Assembly: GCA_025345505.1 (NCBI GenBank)
Contig: JANVCC010000261.1
Location: 2,266,514 to 2,330,513, forward strand
Length of the DNA stretch: 64,000 bases
Source: Todiramphus chloris collaris
Lineage: Eukaryota; Chordata; Aves; Coraciiformes; Alcedinidae
Direction of reading: 5' to 3'
Shown piece after piece: positions 51,401-63,216 of this stretch (position 1 is the first letter of the stretch; every line of letters begins with the position of its first letter). A program made the position numbers and the translations under genes. The notes beneath the pieces are model-generated. The model was not told where the DNA came from. It did no database searches and saw only the letters and a program-made list of their open reading frames with translations.

Positions 51401-54400
51401 CAGGAGTGGGGCAGCTGGATGCACCAAGACAGCTCCAACCCCCAGCATCAGGCACTTCCTTGGGGAGGGGAACAGGACACTGGCTGGTGGGTCAGGCAGG
51501 AATGGTCAGGGTTTGTGGTGCCCTCACAGTCCTGGAGCAACACTGTGAAAGTGGTGATGAGGGAACAAAGTAGGCCATGATGATGTGGGCTACTCCACAT
51601 AAAAAACCCCAGCTAGTTTCACATACACAGCGTCAGAGCACCTGAATCCCAGCCTTACCCAGGAGAGGTGATAGCAATGATGGAGGCTCACGCTGCTCAG
51701 AGACTGGAATCCGCTGCCATTGATGGAGATTGTTGGCACAGGAATCTGTTAGCTCTCTCCAGAGGCACATCCTATCAGAGGCAGTTAGCAGATGAAAAAA
51801 AAAAAACAAAACCCCACAGTGGATTTTAAAATACAGAACCTTTATTTTTTTTTTTCACATGCTAATTAGAAACATGCCACAGATACAGAACCAGGGGCAG
51901 ATGTAAAGTTCTGAGTCAGATATAAAAGATTATCTGAAGGAAAAAAAGCCTGCCTTTTCCGTTCAACAACACAGGGCTTGTGCAAGTTCCTAGTTATTTC
52001 ATTCAGGAAGAATCAAAGTTTCCTTTCAGCCACAGAAAAACACTGAGCTCTGACTCTTTGTGTAGCCAAACACAGTGCTAGCAGCAAGCAGTCATGCTGA
52101 TTCAACCAAAAGGATTATTTCCAATATTTCAAGAAACACTTAAATGACAAAAGACATTTAAAAAGAAAATAAAAATTCCTCCAGTCCCAAGGACTGCTCC
52201 AAGGAGGTTTCTTTAGGGCATCAGTGTAGGGTTTCATGTGAAACCCGTTAGTGGGGGGAACCGCTGAGAACATCTGCAGTCTACTTTTGGGGTCAGTGAT
52301 GATCCCTACAAGAAGGTGGCTGCTTTGGTTCACACTGCAGAGGTTCTTTCCCCAATTTATACAGCTGCTCTTGCTGGTGAAGGCCACACACAATTCTCAG
52401 AAGTATTTTATATTCCATTATGTTAATCCAGATGACCAAAGAAAAATTAGAAGCATTCTGGAAGAATCTTTTAGCTAGATTTTAAACTTCCTCTTTAATA
52501 AGCAGTTTGCTGAGGCACAGAACTCAAACCATGGCCAGCAGGACCTGCACTGATGATAGAACAGGTCATGCTCTCCAGGTGGTAGAGCCATTGTAAGATG
52601 CTACACCTGGTCAGCAGACACACGTACAGAAAATTCTGTGACTTGAAGAATATGCCATTATGTTTGATTTTTAGATTCTTGAAAACAGGATGAGCAGAGA
52701 ATCCAAACATCAAGGCCAGCCATGATTTTATTAAGGAAAAACCAAAAAAGGACCATATTCTGAACTTACCACTAGTTGTTATCAAGCCAGCTCAGTTTGC
52801 TCAGAGCAGCTGCAATGCACAGCTCCCAGGAGACTACCTCCAAAATCTTCATGGCTCCAATATTAAGCTTGAACAAGTTTGCAACTTCCATTTACCTCAG
52901 CAAGCTTTCTACTTCAGCTGTCTTTAGATATCTTCGTCTATCTTCAGATATCTTTGGAAGAGTACACTGGAAACAACGGGAACAAAGGCCAAAAGTGATG
53001 ATGAAATAAATCAGCTATTCACTTTGAAGTTTGAACCTTCCAGACTTAGAAAAGAGCAAATAGTGACTGAACCAGAACTCAGGGAATTCCCATAGGAATA
53101 AACGCATCTGGTCACTAGGTGTCAGCCTTGCCTGTACCAGAAGGACACTGGACCTTCTCCCTGTCCTAGTGAGCAGATGCTGCTCAGCACTACAAATGAT
53201 TTTAGCAGTCTTGTGATTCGGGGAAAGGAGCCAAGGAGGCTGTTGAATGTGTGAGATGCTCATCCACCTGGTGATAAAATATTTGTTACCCTCAGGTTTG
53301 GATGCTGGAAACAACAGCATGTTCCTTTCCCGCTGGGGAGATGCGACTGGAGGTCGACTGCAGAGACAGCAGAGGAGTTATGCTCTCAAACAATGAATAA
53401 ATCAGCAGGGTACAAGCAATGAATCAGTAGCTGTTTTGCAAGCCTCACAATATTTACTGTTTAGAAGCTCCAGTTCCTGGCATAATGCCATCACATGAAA
53501 ACGCTGGCTCCCACTTCTTAAATTTGCTTCTAGGCTTGTTGGATACAGGAACAATGCTTGGAAACAAGATCCCTGCAGGGCTGAAAACTCTAAGGACAAC
53601 AAAGAAAGCCTAAAATGTATTCTTGAAATAATTTATTGAATACTTACAGTCCATAACAGTACAGTCAGCAAAAACAAAGAGTAATTAAACACGCGGCGGA
53701 GTTTCAGTGGTGTTTGCAGAATACTCCTGTGTTTCAGAGTTGGAATCTCTTCCATACCTTGATTCTCACGTTCCCAAGTCTGCCCAAATTATCTTTTCTG
53801 TCACTGGTGCCCACCAGCTGCATGTCAGTGCCCACAGGGGGTCTGCTGCCATTGTGGTTTCCTAACATGCTGCAAGCCAAGTCCCCCAGCCCCACCGAGT
53901 GCAACCATTCCCACTGGAGAAACTGGCATTTTTCACAAGATGCACAAAAATGATGTGACAGTTTTTTACCCTCCCTTTTGATAAGCTTTACCACAATAAG
54001 GACAAAATCATAGCATGGGATGCTGTGTTTCCATTCCCTCAGACACACCCAGCAAAACTGACCCAGGTAAGATTTTGCAGCACGTTCACACCAGCACTAT
54101 GGTGATGCATTTCATGCCCATCCCACAGTAAATCCCTGTCTTCAGTGATGAACCTGGAAGGGCTGGAGCCTTCCAATAGCAACAATAACAACATAACCCA
54201 ACAACAAAGTCACAATTAGCCCCAGACATTTCACAAGTCCTAGAAGTCAGGGTGGCAGCAACGTCAGACAAGCCAAGTCCAACATAAAACCAGTAGAATA
54301 ATATTTTGACTGGAACAGTCTCAAGCCTAGTGCATGGCCCGTACCCAGACCGCCTGCTGAGGTGATTAGAGCAATTGCCTGGCCAAGAAGAAAAAAGCAA

Positions 54401-57400
54401 AACGAAGGGGTAAGTGATTGCCTGTGCTCTAAAAAACAAACACATCTATGAGGTTTCAGGAACCCAGAAATCCCCGAAAACGGGAGGAATGGCAAGTCCA
54501 AATCTGTAGGAGGCTCAGTCCTTAATCTTTTATACAAACAACACAGTTCATGGCAGTAGTTACAGGGAGGAACCCCAGAGACACTCTGCACTGTGTGTCC
54601 TCAGGGAGCAGTGAGACAGCATCTGTGGCTCAGCCACCTTCTCTAACCACTGCAAGCCCCACTTGCTGAAGCTGACACCTCAGAGGGGCACTACCCTCCT
54701 CTCCCCTTTTCTTCTGCAAATTCAGATGACTTGGAATTCCACACTTTGCTTACAGAGGAAACAGAGATTAGAGTTAGCACAAACATCAGCAACTTAGCAC
54801 ACAAAGGCCAAAGAAGGTAGGCAGCTAAATTCTGAATGGCAGCATCAGTTCAGGGCTGGGAGCTGGGAGTCATCCACCTTGACAGGCAGAGGCGTCCAGG
54901 TGGGGATGCCACTGATTCCTGTCTCCTGGAAAAAGCTGCTGCCTCCAAAAATTGTAAAATAACACTTACTGATTGCCAGCATTTCACCTCCTGGGGCACC
55001 GAGATGGCCTCTGACTTGGTTTTTATTAAATAGTATGCTTATTTTCAAGGACAAACACAACCCAGTCCATCAAGCTTCCGAGGTGCGCAATCCACGCTGG
55101 TGAAATGTGGATCCCTAAGGAGAAATTCGAAACATTAACTTCTGTCAAGGTTTAGAATCAGGGCTGTTTGCTAATCAAACCAGGACATTTTCGAGCATCT
55201 TGGGTCACTGAAAACACAGACAGGAATACAGAAACTTAAGTTTTGGGTGTACCCAAGTGTATGCTAGATGCTAAAACTACAGTGGCAGTCAGGGCAGCCT
55301 AGAGTGCAGTTTAGCTGCTCACGTGTCTGCTCCAGGCTAAGCACAGTGGCTCTTTAGGCTCCACTGTCTGTCTCAGTCAGATTACTACTGACTATGAAAT
55401 GAGCTTAAATAACTGTCTATGTGAGCAAGGGAAACTTACACTTGCATTAATTTTGAAATTAAGACAACACCTCACTGTACTAAATGTATAGAGAACTTGG
55501 ATTCCAACTTTTGAAGCTCTGAACCACAGCTGCATTCAACAAAGAAAGCATCTCCCTTGTCAGATACTGAGAGTGAATTTATTTTCTGAAGGTACTGCAC
55601 ATTGTGAGCAAGGCAAACTACACCAGCATCACAAAAAGAATCCACAGAGAACTAACCTCCTGTAAATTGACACGTCAACTTATTTTTCACAGACTGCTCT
55701 GGGTACACAAACCTCTATTTGTCATTAACTGCCCAAGGAAGAACAATAAAAACATTAACTTCAAGAACTAGCAGACTTTAAGGCCAACCTGCCCGTATTT
55801 ACAGATTAGAGGCCAGACAGGACAACCTTATGAGGAGACAGAAGGAGTCTTAACAGAGGCTGTGTTTCCAAAAGTGCAAAGGAGAGACTGATTTGGGCAT
55901 TGATGCATGGAGCACAGAATTGCCTATCCACTCAGACTCGTGTCCAGTGTGTGCAATGCTGAGTTAAGCACAACCCCCCCTTCCTGGATTGCTCCTTGGC
56001 TCAGAATAAACTCCAATTTCATTGCTCAAAGGCCCCTCCAACCCGGTCGGTGTGCGTCCTAGGATCTACAAGGTTAACAAGTAAACAACATTGCTGTTGA
56101 CATTTTTAACAACAAAAGCAACACCAGTCCAGGAAACTCAAGCCACGAAAAACCCCCTCGTATAAACAGATGCAGGAACGATCAACACTTTTCCTGCTCC
56201 AGAGGCACATAAAACAAGCAGATTTTCAAACCCAGAGTGGGCCAGACAGGATGACACTGTGAGAATGATTGAGCCCTGTAGTTCCCACCACTGCAATAGG
56301 AGAAGCGAGAAGAGACCTTGGGAAGATGCAGATGCAAGAGAGGGAGTATTAACCAGGATACAGAATAGATCTGAGGATAGTTTGCTTCCACTGAGAAACC
56401 AAGAATTCTTTAGACAATGCCACACATTCTGCTACAAAGGACCGAGATGAGCCACCTGGGCTAGGAGATGAAGGAGCTGAAAAAGTTCATAGTCTTCCTC
56501 TAATGGGTAAGAATTCTGTCACACCTGGACTTGTAACTGCAGCTTTTCCCAGACTCAACTGTAACAAGAAATTGAAGTACAGGGAGTTATGTTAAACTAT
56601 TCCCATCTGATCATCCATCGGGAAACTTTAAGAAATAAATCTGCATATGGAATATGCATATATATATATATAAAAAAGAAAAAAATGTCCCTTTTGGGCA
56701 GACACAGAATCTTTCTTACTTCAGATATATGTAAATATAACACTCAAATACTTGAAATACAGAACTTGTGCAACAGTTTCAAGCTGGAGACAATTTTTTT
56801 ACAGAACTTGTGAGTGTTCAACACTGCAAACATAACTTTGCAACAGCGTTTGAAATTTTAGCAATAAAGTAGAAAATAAAATAGCAATGGGAAGCTATCT
56901 TCCTAATTGATCACTTTTATATGACTTCCTGGAGCACTAACATCAATTCTGCTTGTATGTCAAAACAATGTTGGCACACTGCCAGCAAAGATACAGATCA
57001 GCAGCACTGATTTATTCATTTATTCTTTTTTGGGAATCAGTGAATGGCACAGTTGACTTTTGGTTATTAAACACTAATATTCTAATATGAAGTACAATGA
57101 ACTAAAAGTCAGCCTATCTGTTGTATATAAAAGCAAAAGGCAAAACACATATATTTTAACTTGTTTGGAGTCTGAAGTTAGCCACCTGCAAGGATGGTGT
57201 TGTCTGGCTGCTGTTAGTGTCTATCTCTACGAAATAGGTGATTTCTAATTATCAAGGTATGGTATAGCATGGTATGCTCTCCTTCAGAAGCCTTCGTTTT
57301 GATTTCAGTCTCCCATACGCAATCACTTTTATCAAAGGAAGAATCAAAAGTATGATGGTGTTGATAAAAAAATTGACATGACTTTATTATGACACATTTC

Positions 57401-59014
57401 TTTTCCTCAGCTACTTGATAACACCTTTCCGGTTACAGCAAATTGGGTGCTTGCATTGTTGCATATGAAAAACCCTGTATCAAAACAGGATATCCAAGGC
57501 AATCATTTATCTTAGGAACATGAAAACATGGTACATACTCCTAAGGAAAGACGATGGCCTTAGATGCCACCATTGGCTTAGTCTTGCATCAGTGAGCTTG
57601 ACCCTCATCTAACCAACTGTCCACTGGGAGACTGTTACAGATTTATTAGAAACCTTGTCAATAACTTACTTGTGCTTCTGATAATTCTGTTATTTGGTTG
57701 CCAGGAGACTTGTGTTCCTGACGAGATAAAAAGAACAGGAAATCCTCTATAGCCTTGCCACTTTTTTCACTAGTAAATAAAAATCAGAACAGTCGTTATA
57801 AAATACTAGCTACTGTAAACAGAAGTGAGAAAAAAAGACAAGCATTGCATATTTTAAATAAAGCAACATACAGCCCTTTCTGCCCTCTCCAATTATAAGA
57901 TGATAAAAGATCACCTTTATGAAGCAGAATGACCGGATTTGGTGGAACGTGGCTGTTTTGGCTCCAAGGTATTTGTAGCATTAGAGTATCAGAGCCAGGA
58001 TACAGCTGCCTTCTGACTAAGACGTCGTTCACTGAATAAGTGCTATCCAATCCCTCAACGCCACCAGACATCTGTTTCCTGTTTTCATTCTTTCTTTCAC
58101 TGTTATCATTTTATCCAAGTTACCCTTTCACCTGAAAACCATTTAGAAACCTATAGAAACCAGCGCATGCACGCGCGTGTGTATCACAGAAGTTGATTGG
58201 GGGGGGTTGAAGAAAAAAAGAATTGCTGAAAGCAATTTGTTCATTTTAATACAAAGAGCAGGAGTGGAAACAAAGTTGCTTTCCCCCTCCCCTCCTCCCA
58301 AAAATACACAATGATACATAAACACTTTTGTCTTCTGGTCTTCACTAATATGACTAACTTCCTTCTTCGCTTCCAGTTAAGTAGCTTTCCTGTTGAGTAC
58401 CACCACCTCCACAAAATACAATTGTGAATTGATTCATAAAAACAGAAACATTATGGCACAAATAAGGGAAGGCAATAAATACTCTTCCCCCCCTCCAACT
58501 CCTTCCCAAATGGAGGCAGTAGTATTGTAATAACAAAAAAAGAAAAAAACAAAACAAAAAAAAATGTAAAAAAAAACCCCAACAACCCCAAACTATTGCT
58601 TGTCATTTAAGGTTCCAAACCAACAATCATCAGGATGCAGAACAGGATACATCTAAAGTGAGAAAGTTATTTACTTCATATTCAAGTTACCACCAGCTAG
58701 ACTCCTTTTGGCACTGGGTATTATTCTTAATGTGCCAAAAAAACTGTTGTGCACCTTATAAAATGTGAATGTTAACGCCACTGAGACCAAATTCCTGCTA
58801 TTCACAATCCAATTTTACATTGGTGTTGTTTTGCTCTTTTTCTCCTACATTTAAACCTCGAGTCAGGATAATGGCCATTACTGATAGCATCTAACTAACA
58901 CACATTAGCAACAAACAATAGAAGCTGAGGAGTAAGTTGTCCAAAATTGGTGAATTTCCATCATTAATCTCTGGATTTCAGATTCTTTAATCAGCATGAG
59001 GGTAGAACACTTGT
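48441..59014. other. intergenic, no gene recognised
   Basis: Several minus-strand stretches resemble 3' UTR ends, notably around 53625-54050, where CAATAAATTATT follows a CpG-containing segment. A near-CTCF motif (TCACTAGGTGTCAG, 12 of 14) lies at 53112-53125. (TA)n occurs at about 56656-56671. No coding exon is recognised. Confidence 0.5.
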
Positions 59015-59111
59015 TTTATTTGGTTTTGTAATTACAGATGGTTATAGTAATTGATAAGGCAGGTTGTTGAGTGTAGCAAAAATCTGAGCTTTATCCTCTT
59101 CTTGATATTCT
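59015..59111 (-). other. candidate terminal exon with poly(A) signal
   Basis: On the minus strand the acceptor TTTCTTTCTCTTTCAG is excellent. It is followed from 59111 by a segment with two short open frames: one of 22 codons ending TAA at 59044-59042, the other ending at 59034-59032. A canonical AATAAA follows at 59020-59015. It lies 1.5 kb past the MRPL15 stop on the same strand. The second frame would be in phase with the penultimate MRPL15 exon donor, so it might be an alternative last exon, or the end of an unrelated lncRNA. Nothing in the short peptide is recognisable. Confidence 0.25.
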
Positions 59112-59859
59112 CTGAAAGAGAAAGAAAGTATTTTAGAATTTTTTCTTCCCCCCCTCACTGCCTCTTGAGGGACAGCAGTGAAAAACAGGTGTTACACAGG
59201 AGATTCTGGCACTCCTAGGGCTTTCCTTAGGAGTTGGGATGGTTTGGAAGCTACAGGAAACTCAAAGCAGCATTTCCAAAGGCACATGAAAATTGGAAAG
59301 CAAGACTTGTGTTCTTCTCTTCTGAACAGATTCCTGCATCCTATTACCCAAACCACCCCTAATTTAAAACCAAATTCAGCTTCCATTACAGTTCATGAAG
59401 CATCTCATTAACTTCTGAGGAGTCAGAGCAAATTCCAACAGATTAACTTGGGTCTCCTCTCTCATCTTGCACTTTACTGCTTGGTTCATCACCCCCAGTG
59501 CTCAATCCTAAACTTCCATATGAAAACTCAAATACTCTTGCATAGCAATAGCATAGAATTCTGGGGAGACTGATGAAACTAACATTTGTTGGAAGATATT
59601 TTTCAAGATTGTAGCAAGTTGGTGTGATTAAAATTATGTTTTCCATAAAAACAAAACTGTTCAGAACTTTTCAAAACATCTGAATTCATCAACTGTCACA
59701 TATGCAAACTGGGATAGAGGTGAAAACTGAATCCTAGGTGTGTACTTTGTCTGTCACATCTCCATCCCTCACAGCCTCCTGTCACTGGTTCTGGATGCTG
59801 CTACAAATTTCTGTTAATGATATGACATTTGTGTCTGGACAAGTCTTTAGTTGAATTAA

Positions 59860-60602
59860 ATGATTTTTTAAATAAATGGCTTTTATTATTCAAACAGAAA
59901 TAAGATAGCTACCCCCTCCCCCCCCCAATTTAGATAGAAAATTCTCTTAAACTGCACACTCTGCCTTTCTTAATTCCATCTGAAGGAGCGAGACAAAACC
60001 CAAGACGTCTCAAGCTCTAGTGCAATTGATGGCAGTGGCAAAATCCAAAGCATTGCTATGGAATTGAAGATGTTCATGAATTCTTCTGTTATTTATGGTT
60101 ATTTTTAATTTTCCCCATCTAAAATAGACAGTCTACCTCTTAAGAGGTATTCAAGATACCATTTTCTAAAACATAAGTGAAAATGTTCTGTAATGATTGT
60201 AAAACTAATAGTTTTGTATAGCCATGTTTCTGATTTTAAACTGGGAGAAGGGGGAAATATAAACTAAATTATTCTTTGGAGTCATCCTCTGAAAGAAATG
60301 CAATGTTGAAACACTTTGTCTGGGGAAAAAAAAAAAACCAAAACAAACCAACTGAGAAATGATAGTAAGAGAAAGTGTCCAAACACATGCTTTATGTTGG
60401 ACTCCACGCTGTTTCCAAATGTTAAGACTTTTCATACACTGCATTATGACAATAAAAAAGCCAAAGTACACCAGATTACATAAACAAAAAATTATGTTTT
60501 GTCTAGTATAACAGGAGTCTTAAAAAAACAAACACCACTTTGTATCCATTATTTCATACCCAGATGTTTCCTGTACACCTGCAGTTGTCTCCAGTCCTGA
60601 AT
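59860..60602 (-). other. MRPL15: probable MRPL15 3' UTR with candidate poly(A) signals
   Basis: This AT-rich non-coding stretch directly follows the stop codon. The nearest canonical AATAAA on the minus strand is at 59887-59882, about 715 nt past the stop. An ATTAAA variant lies nearer, at 60109-60104. Which one is used cannot be read from sequence alone, so the UTR end is a guess. Confidence 0.4.
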
Positions 60603-60940
60603 TCATGAGCTATAGTATTTTAACAGCCTCTCATCAGTTGGCTTTAGAATTTTCTTGTCTGCCAGGTTTACGATCCATCCTGGAGCAAGACCAAAAAATA
60701 TCTGTCTAGGATCCTTGCGTGTGCTTAACATTTTGAAGAGTTCATCCTTCGTTATGTCTGGTAAGACATAGCCGTATTTCTTGGCAAGTTCAAGCCTGGC
60801 TTCTGCAACCTTTGCTGGATCTGCCAGGTACCCACGATTGGTGGCATCTGTGTAGTAACGGACGAGATCTTCGGGGGGAAGCATTCGCTTTGGAATAGGC
60901 TGGCCACGCAGAAAAAATAGTACTGGCTTACACAGAATTT
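60603..60940 (-). CDS. MRPL15: MRPL15 terminal coding exon
   Basis: This 338-nt coding part encodes the last 112 residues, from [14 protein letters not shown] to KYYSS, and ends at a TGA at 60605-60603. The acceptor is TTTTGCCCACAG. It holds the most conserved visible blocks of the protein ([36 protein letters not shown]). The 3' UTR continues to lower coordinates. Confidence 0.97.
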
Positions 60941-63216
60941 CTGTGGGCAAAACACAAGAGAAAATGAGATATCATAGAGTCACTCAGGTTGGAAAGTCCC
61001 TTGGGATCATCGTGTCCAACCGTTAGCCCTACTCTACAAGTTCACCCCTAGACCGTGTCCCCCAACACCACATCCAAGCGATGTTTAAACACACCCAGGG
61101 ATGGGGACTCAACCCCCTCCCTGGGCAGCCCATTCCAATGTCTCACCACTCTTTCTGTGAAGAATTTTTTCCTAATGTCCAGTCTAAACCTACCTTGTTT
61201 CAGCTTGAGGCCATTCCCTCTGATTCTATCCCTAATTACCTAAGCACCATACTTTATAATACAAATTTAAAGACATTAAATGTTGCCTCCTTATTTAGAA
61301 TTTTGTGCCAAATAAATTATTGAGCTCTTATTAAAAGTATCAAGAAAAAAACCAATATTTAAGAATATTCTTGTACAGAATGAGAGAGTGGTTTACAAGT
61401 TTCACTTAACTGCCCAAACTACTGTGTTTCAGTTAATATTTATAGTGACAATCTGCATGAATCATTATTTCTAAGACATTTAGAACACCAACTCTGGAAA
61501 GACACAATAACTATGCTAGCTACTGCCCTTTAAAGGGCTGCCTTCCAGGTCAAAAGCAATGCATTTGCAGGGCTATTTACACAGTGTAGCAACCACTGTC
61601 AAATTCAGTGCTTCTGGTAGTATTTTAAATAAAGAATCAAAGGCACATGCACCTATTTAGTCATTTGTGTCTGTTCCCTCCTCCTCAACGTTTACTGAAT
61701 TTGGCAAATAGACAAGCCAGATGTTTTTAACCTCAGTATTTTGATTATTTTCTGGATTTAAAAAAAAAAAAAAAAAGAGAGACCTTGTATCACTTCAGGG
61801 TTAACATTTTGCACACTGAGAATGTCTATTCCTCTTGCTCTCAGCCTCATTCACACATGAAAGCTCCGTTATTGTCAATAAAAACTGCATGAATGAATCT
61901 CAGGCAGGATGCAGCCTCAAGCAAAGCAAAGCCACATTCTTCAGTGAAAGTGTTCTGAAAACAATAGCCATTTTGACTGGAACGATTCTGAGCTTCTCCA
62001 ACTTAGTTATTTCCTCACTTTAACTGGAAAAGCATTTTAAATTGAAAATCTAAACATCCACAGTGGTTTTAAAATCTGGTTTTTTCCACCCTGAATTTTC
62101 TTTGCATTCTTAAGCACGTGAGAAACTTAAATGACAAAAATTAAAAGAAACAATCTTTTATTAGTTCCTCTATTTACAAAGCCACTTGGGTTTCTTGAAC
62201 TGGCTGATTGGTGAATGACTAACACTGGTAGGGCTAAATATGGTTAAGAAAAGGGCAAAACTGAGGATGCAGTTCACATTTGTACAACAATGTGTTGCTG
62301 AAGCTTTTAGAAGGGAAGTGGTGGATGATTTTCCAGTAACAACTATGTTTGAAACTTTGATACAGTTCATTTAATCTTTGCACCTTTAAAAATAAAATAA
62401 AATTAAAAAAAGGTAGAAATGAAAATAAATTCTTACCCAAACTCCTTGGATCGTAGAACGATGTTGTTACAACCCCTCCATTTTTTTCAATGGCTGCAAT
62501 TGCTAATTCAGATGCCCTCTGCACTTCAATATTTACTTTGGCTGAAAAAATATCAGCACCCTGTAGATTTCAACACATATTAGGGTAGCATTAAAATGAG
62601 TATTTTAGGACACATTTTTTTCTTCTCTGCAAAATTGTTTGTACTCTGCAAAGTATTATGATATGTCTTTTCCCTGTACTAAGACAGGTAACTGCTATCA
62701 CTCAGTCACCTGGGTTGAATGAGACAAAAACCCCAAATCTGCCTTGCCAGAATATTCATACATTCTTTCCAGTACACTCTGGTCATCTGTTGTGAAATGC
62801 TTGTTCAAACTCGTGTTCTGTGCTCTTAAGCGCTCCTTTTTGTAGTCTCCCAGCTCTTGGAAGGCCACCCTGGCTTTCTGGCTAACACACAGTGCCCTCT
62901 AGTGGATTTATTATCATAAAAACCTCACAATAAGGCAATTTAGAAAAGCAAAGATGCTTCCTCACCAAGGGAAGGCCAATCTAAGAGCCTGGTACGGGAA
63001 AGCTGAACCCCCAAGGCTCTACACCGGCTGCTGTATGAAGTGTGTGGTGCACGTACCTCCTCCACCAGCTGCACACCATAGTCCCTCTTGAGAGGCTGCA
63101 CGGTTACACCTCTGGCATTGGTGAGCTGTGTTAAGTCAATGGGTTGCGTGGGGTCCACTCTACCCAAATCAATCAGGTACTGCAGCCTCTGGAGACTGAG
63201 CGGTTGGTACTGACGC
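60603..63216 (-). CDS. MRPL15: MRPL15, mitochondrial ribosomal protein L15 (3' half, three exons)
   Basis: This gene encodes a component of the large subunit of the mitochondrial ribosome (uL15m family); it is made in the cytosol and imported into the matrix. Three minus-strand exons (63216-63057, 62560-62437, 60940-60603) join in frame and encode about 206 residues, matching from memory roughly residues 91-296 of the 296-residue mammalian protein. Recognisable segments in order are [104 protein letters not shown] and the C-terminal LLKYYSS. All introns are GT-AG (496 and 1496 nt). No stop or frameshift interrupts the exons, so the gene appears functional. The first exons (import signal and the basic N-terminal part) are not found up to base 64000 and must lie beyond the window. 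Identification is firm; only the exact edge of the first visible exon is inferred. Confidence 0.97.
60971..61245 (-). mobile_element. CR1 LINE fragment, 5'-truncated, in the last MRPL15 intron
   Basis: Read on the minus strand, this is the CR1 3' region: residues of the GGAAAAAATTCTTCAC block, the GGGCTGCCCAGGGAGG block, and an end with GGTTGGACACGATGATCCC, CAACCTGAGTGA and TATGAT. It has the same orientation as MRPL15. Only the 3'-most ~275 bp remain, typical of 5'-truncated CR1 insertions. Divergence from the remembered consensus suggests it is old. Its 3' end lies about 30 nt upstream of the terminal exon acceptor. Confidence 0.88.
62437..62560 (-). CDS. MRPL15: MRPL15 penultimate coding exon
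   Basis: This 124-nt exon begins GGT GCT GAT after the acceptor ATCTACAG and ends TTG G before the donor GTAAGA (phase 1). It encodes [14 protein letters not shown], then [18 protein letters not shown] and FYDPRSL. The last base plus AA of the next exon makes Glu (mammals have Asp there). The acceptor has a poor pyrimidine tract, but the coding match settles the boundary. Confidence 0.95.
62892..62905 (-). promoter_or_regulatory. CTCF-type binding motif in an MRPL15 intron
   Basis: On the minus strand the 14-mer CCACTAGAGGGCAC agrees at every position with the CTCF core consensus CCASYAGRKGGCRS. It lies in the 496-nt intron between the first two visible MRPL15 exons. CTCF sites anchor chromatin loops, and their orientation matters; this one reads in the direction of MRPL15 transcription, towards the gene-poor interval. 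Binding is inferred from the motif only. Confidence 0.6.
63057..63216 (-). CDS. MRPL15: MRPL15 internal exon (first of three visible)
   Basis: This 160-nt exon encodes 53 whole codons from RQYQPLSL to YGVQLVEE, preceded by one base that completes an Arg codon. The donor is GAG|GTACGT in phase 0. Two AG acceptors lie 6 nt apart (CCCCAG and CCGCAG). I placed the exon start after the second, because that gives the Phe-Arg-Arg-Gln-Tyr junction known in mammals. Using the first would insert two residues in frame. Confidence 0.93.

Noticed and set aside
57796-58100. Minus-strand exon-like ORF (…GGVEGLDSTYSVNDVLVRRQ…)
   Set aside because: Peptide looks plausible, but there is no pyrimidine-rich acceptor in the right frame, the only donor is weak (AAAG|GTGATC), and no homologue is recognised.
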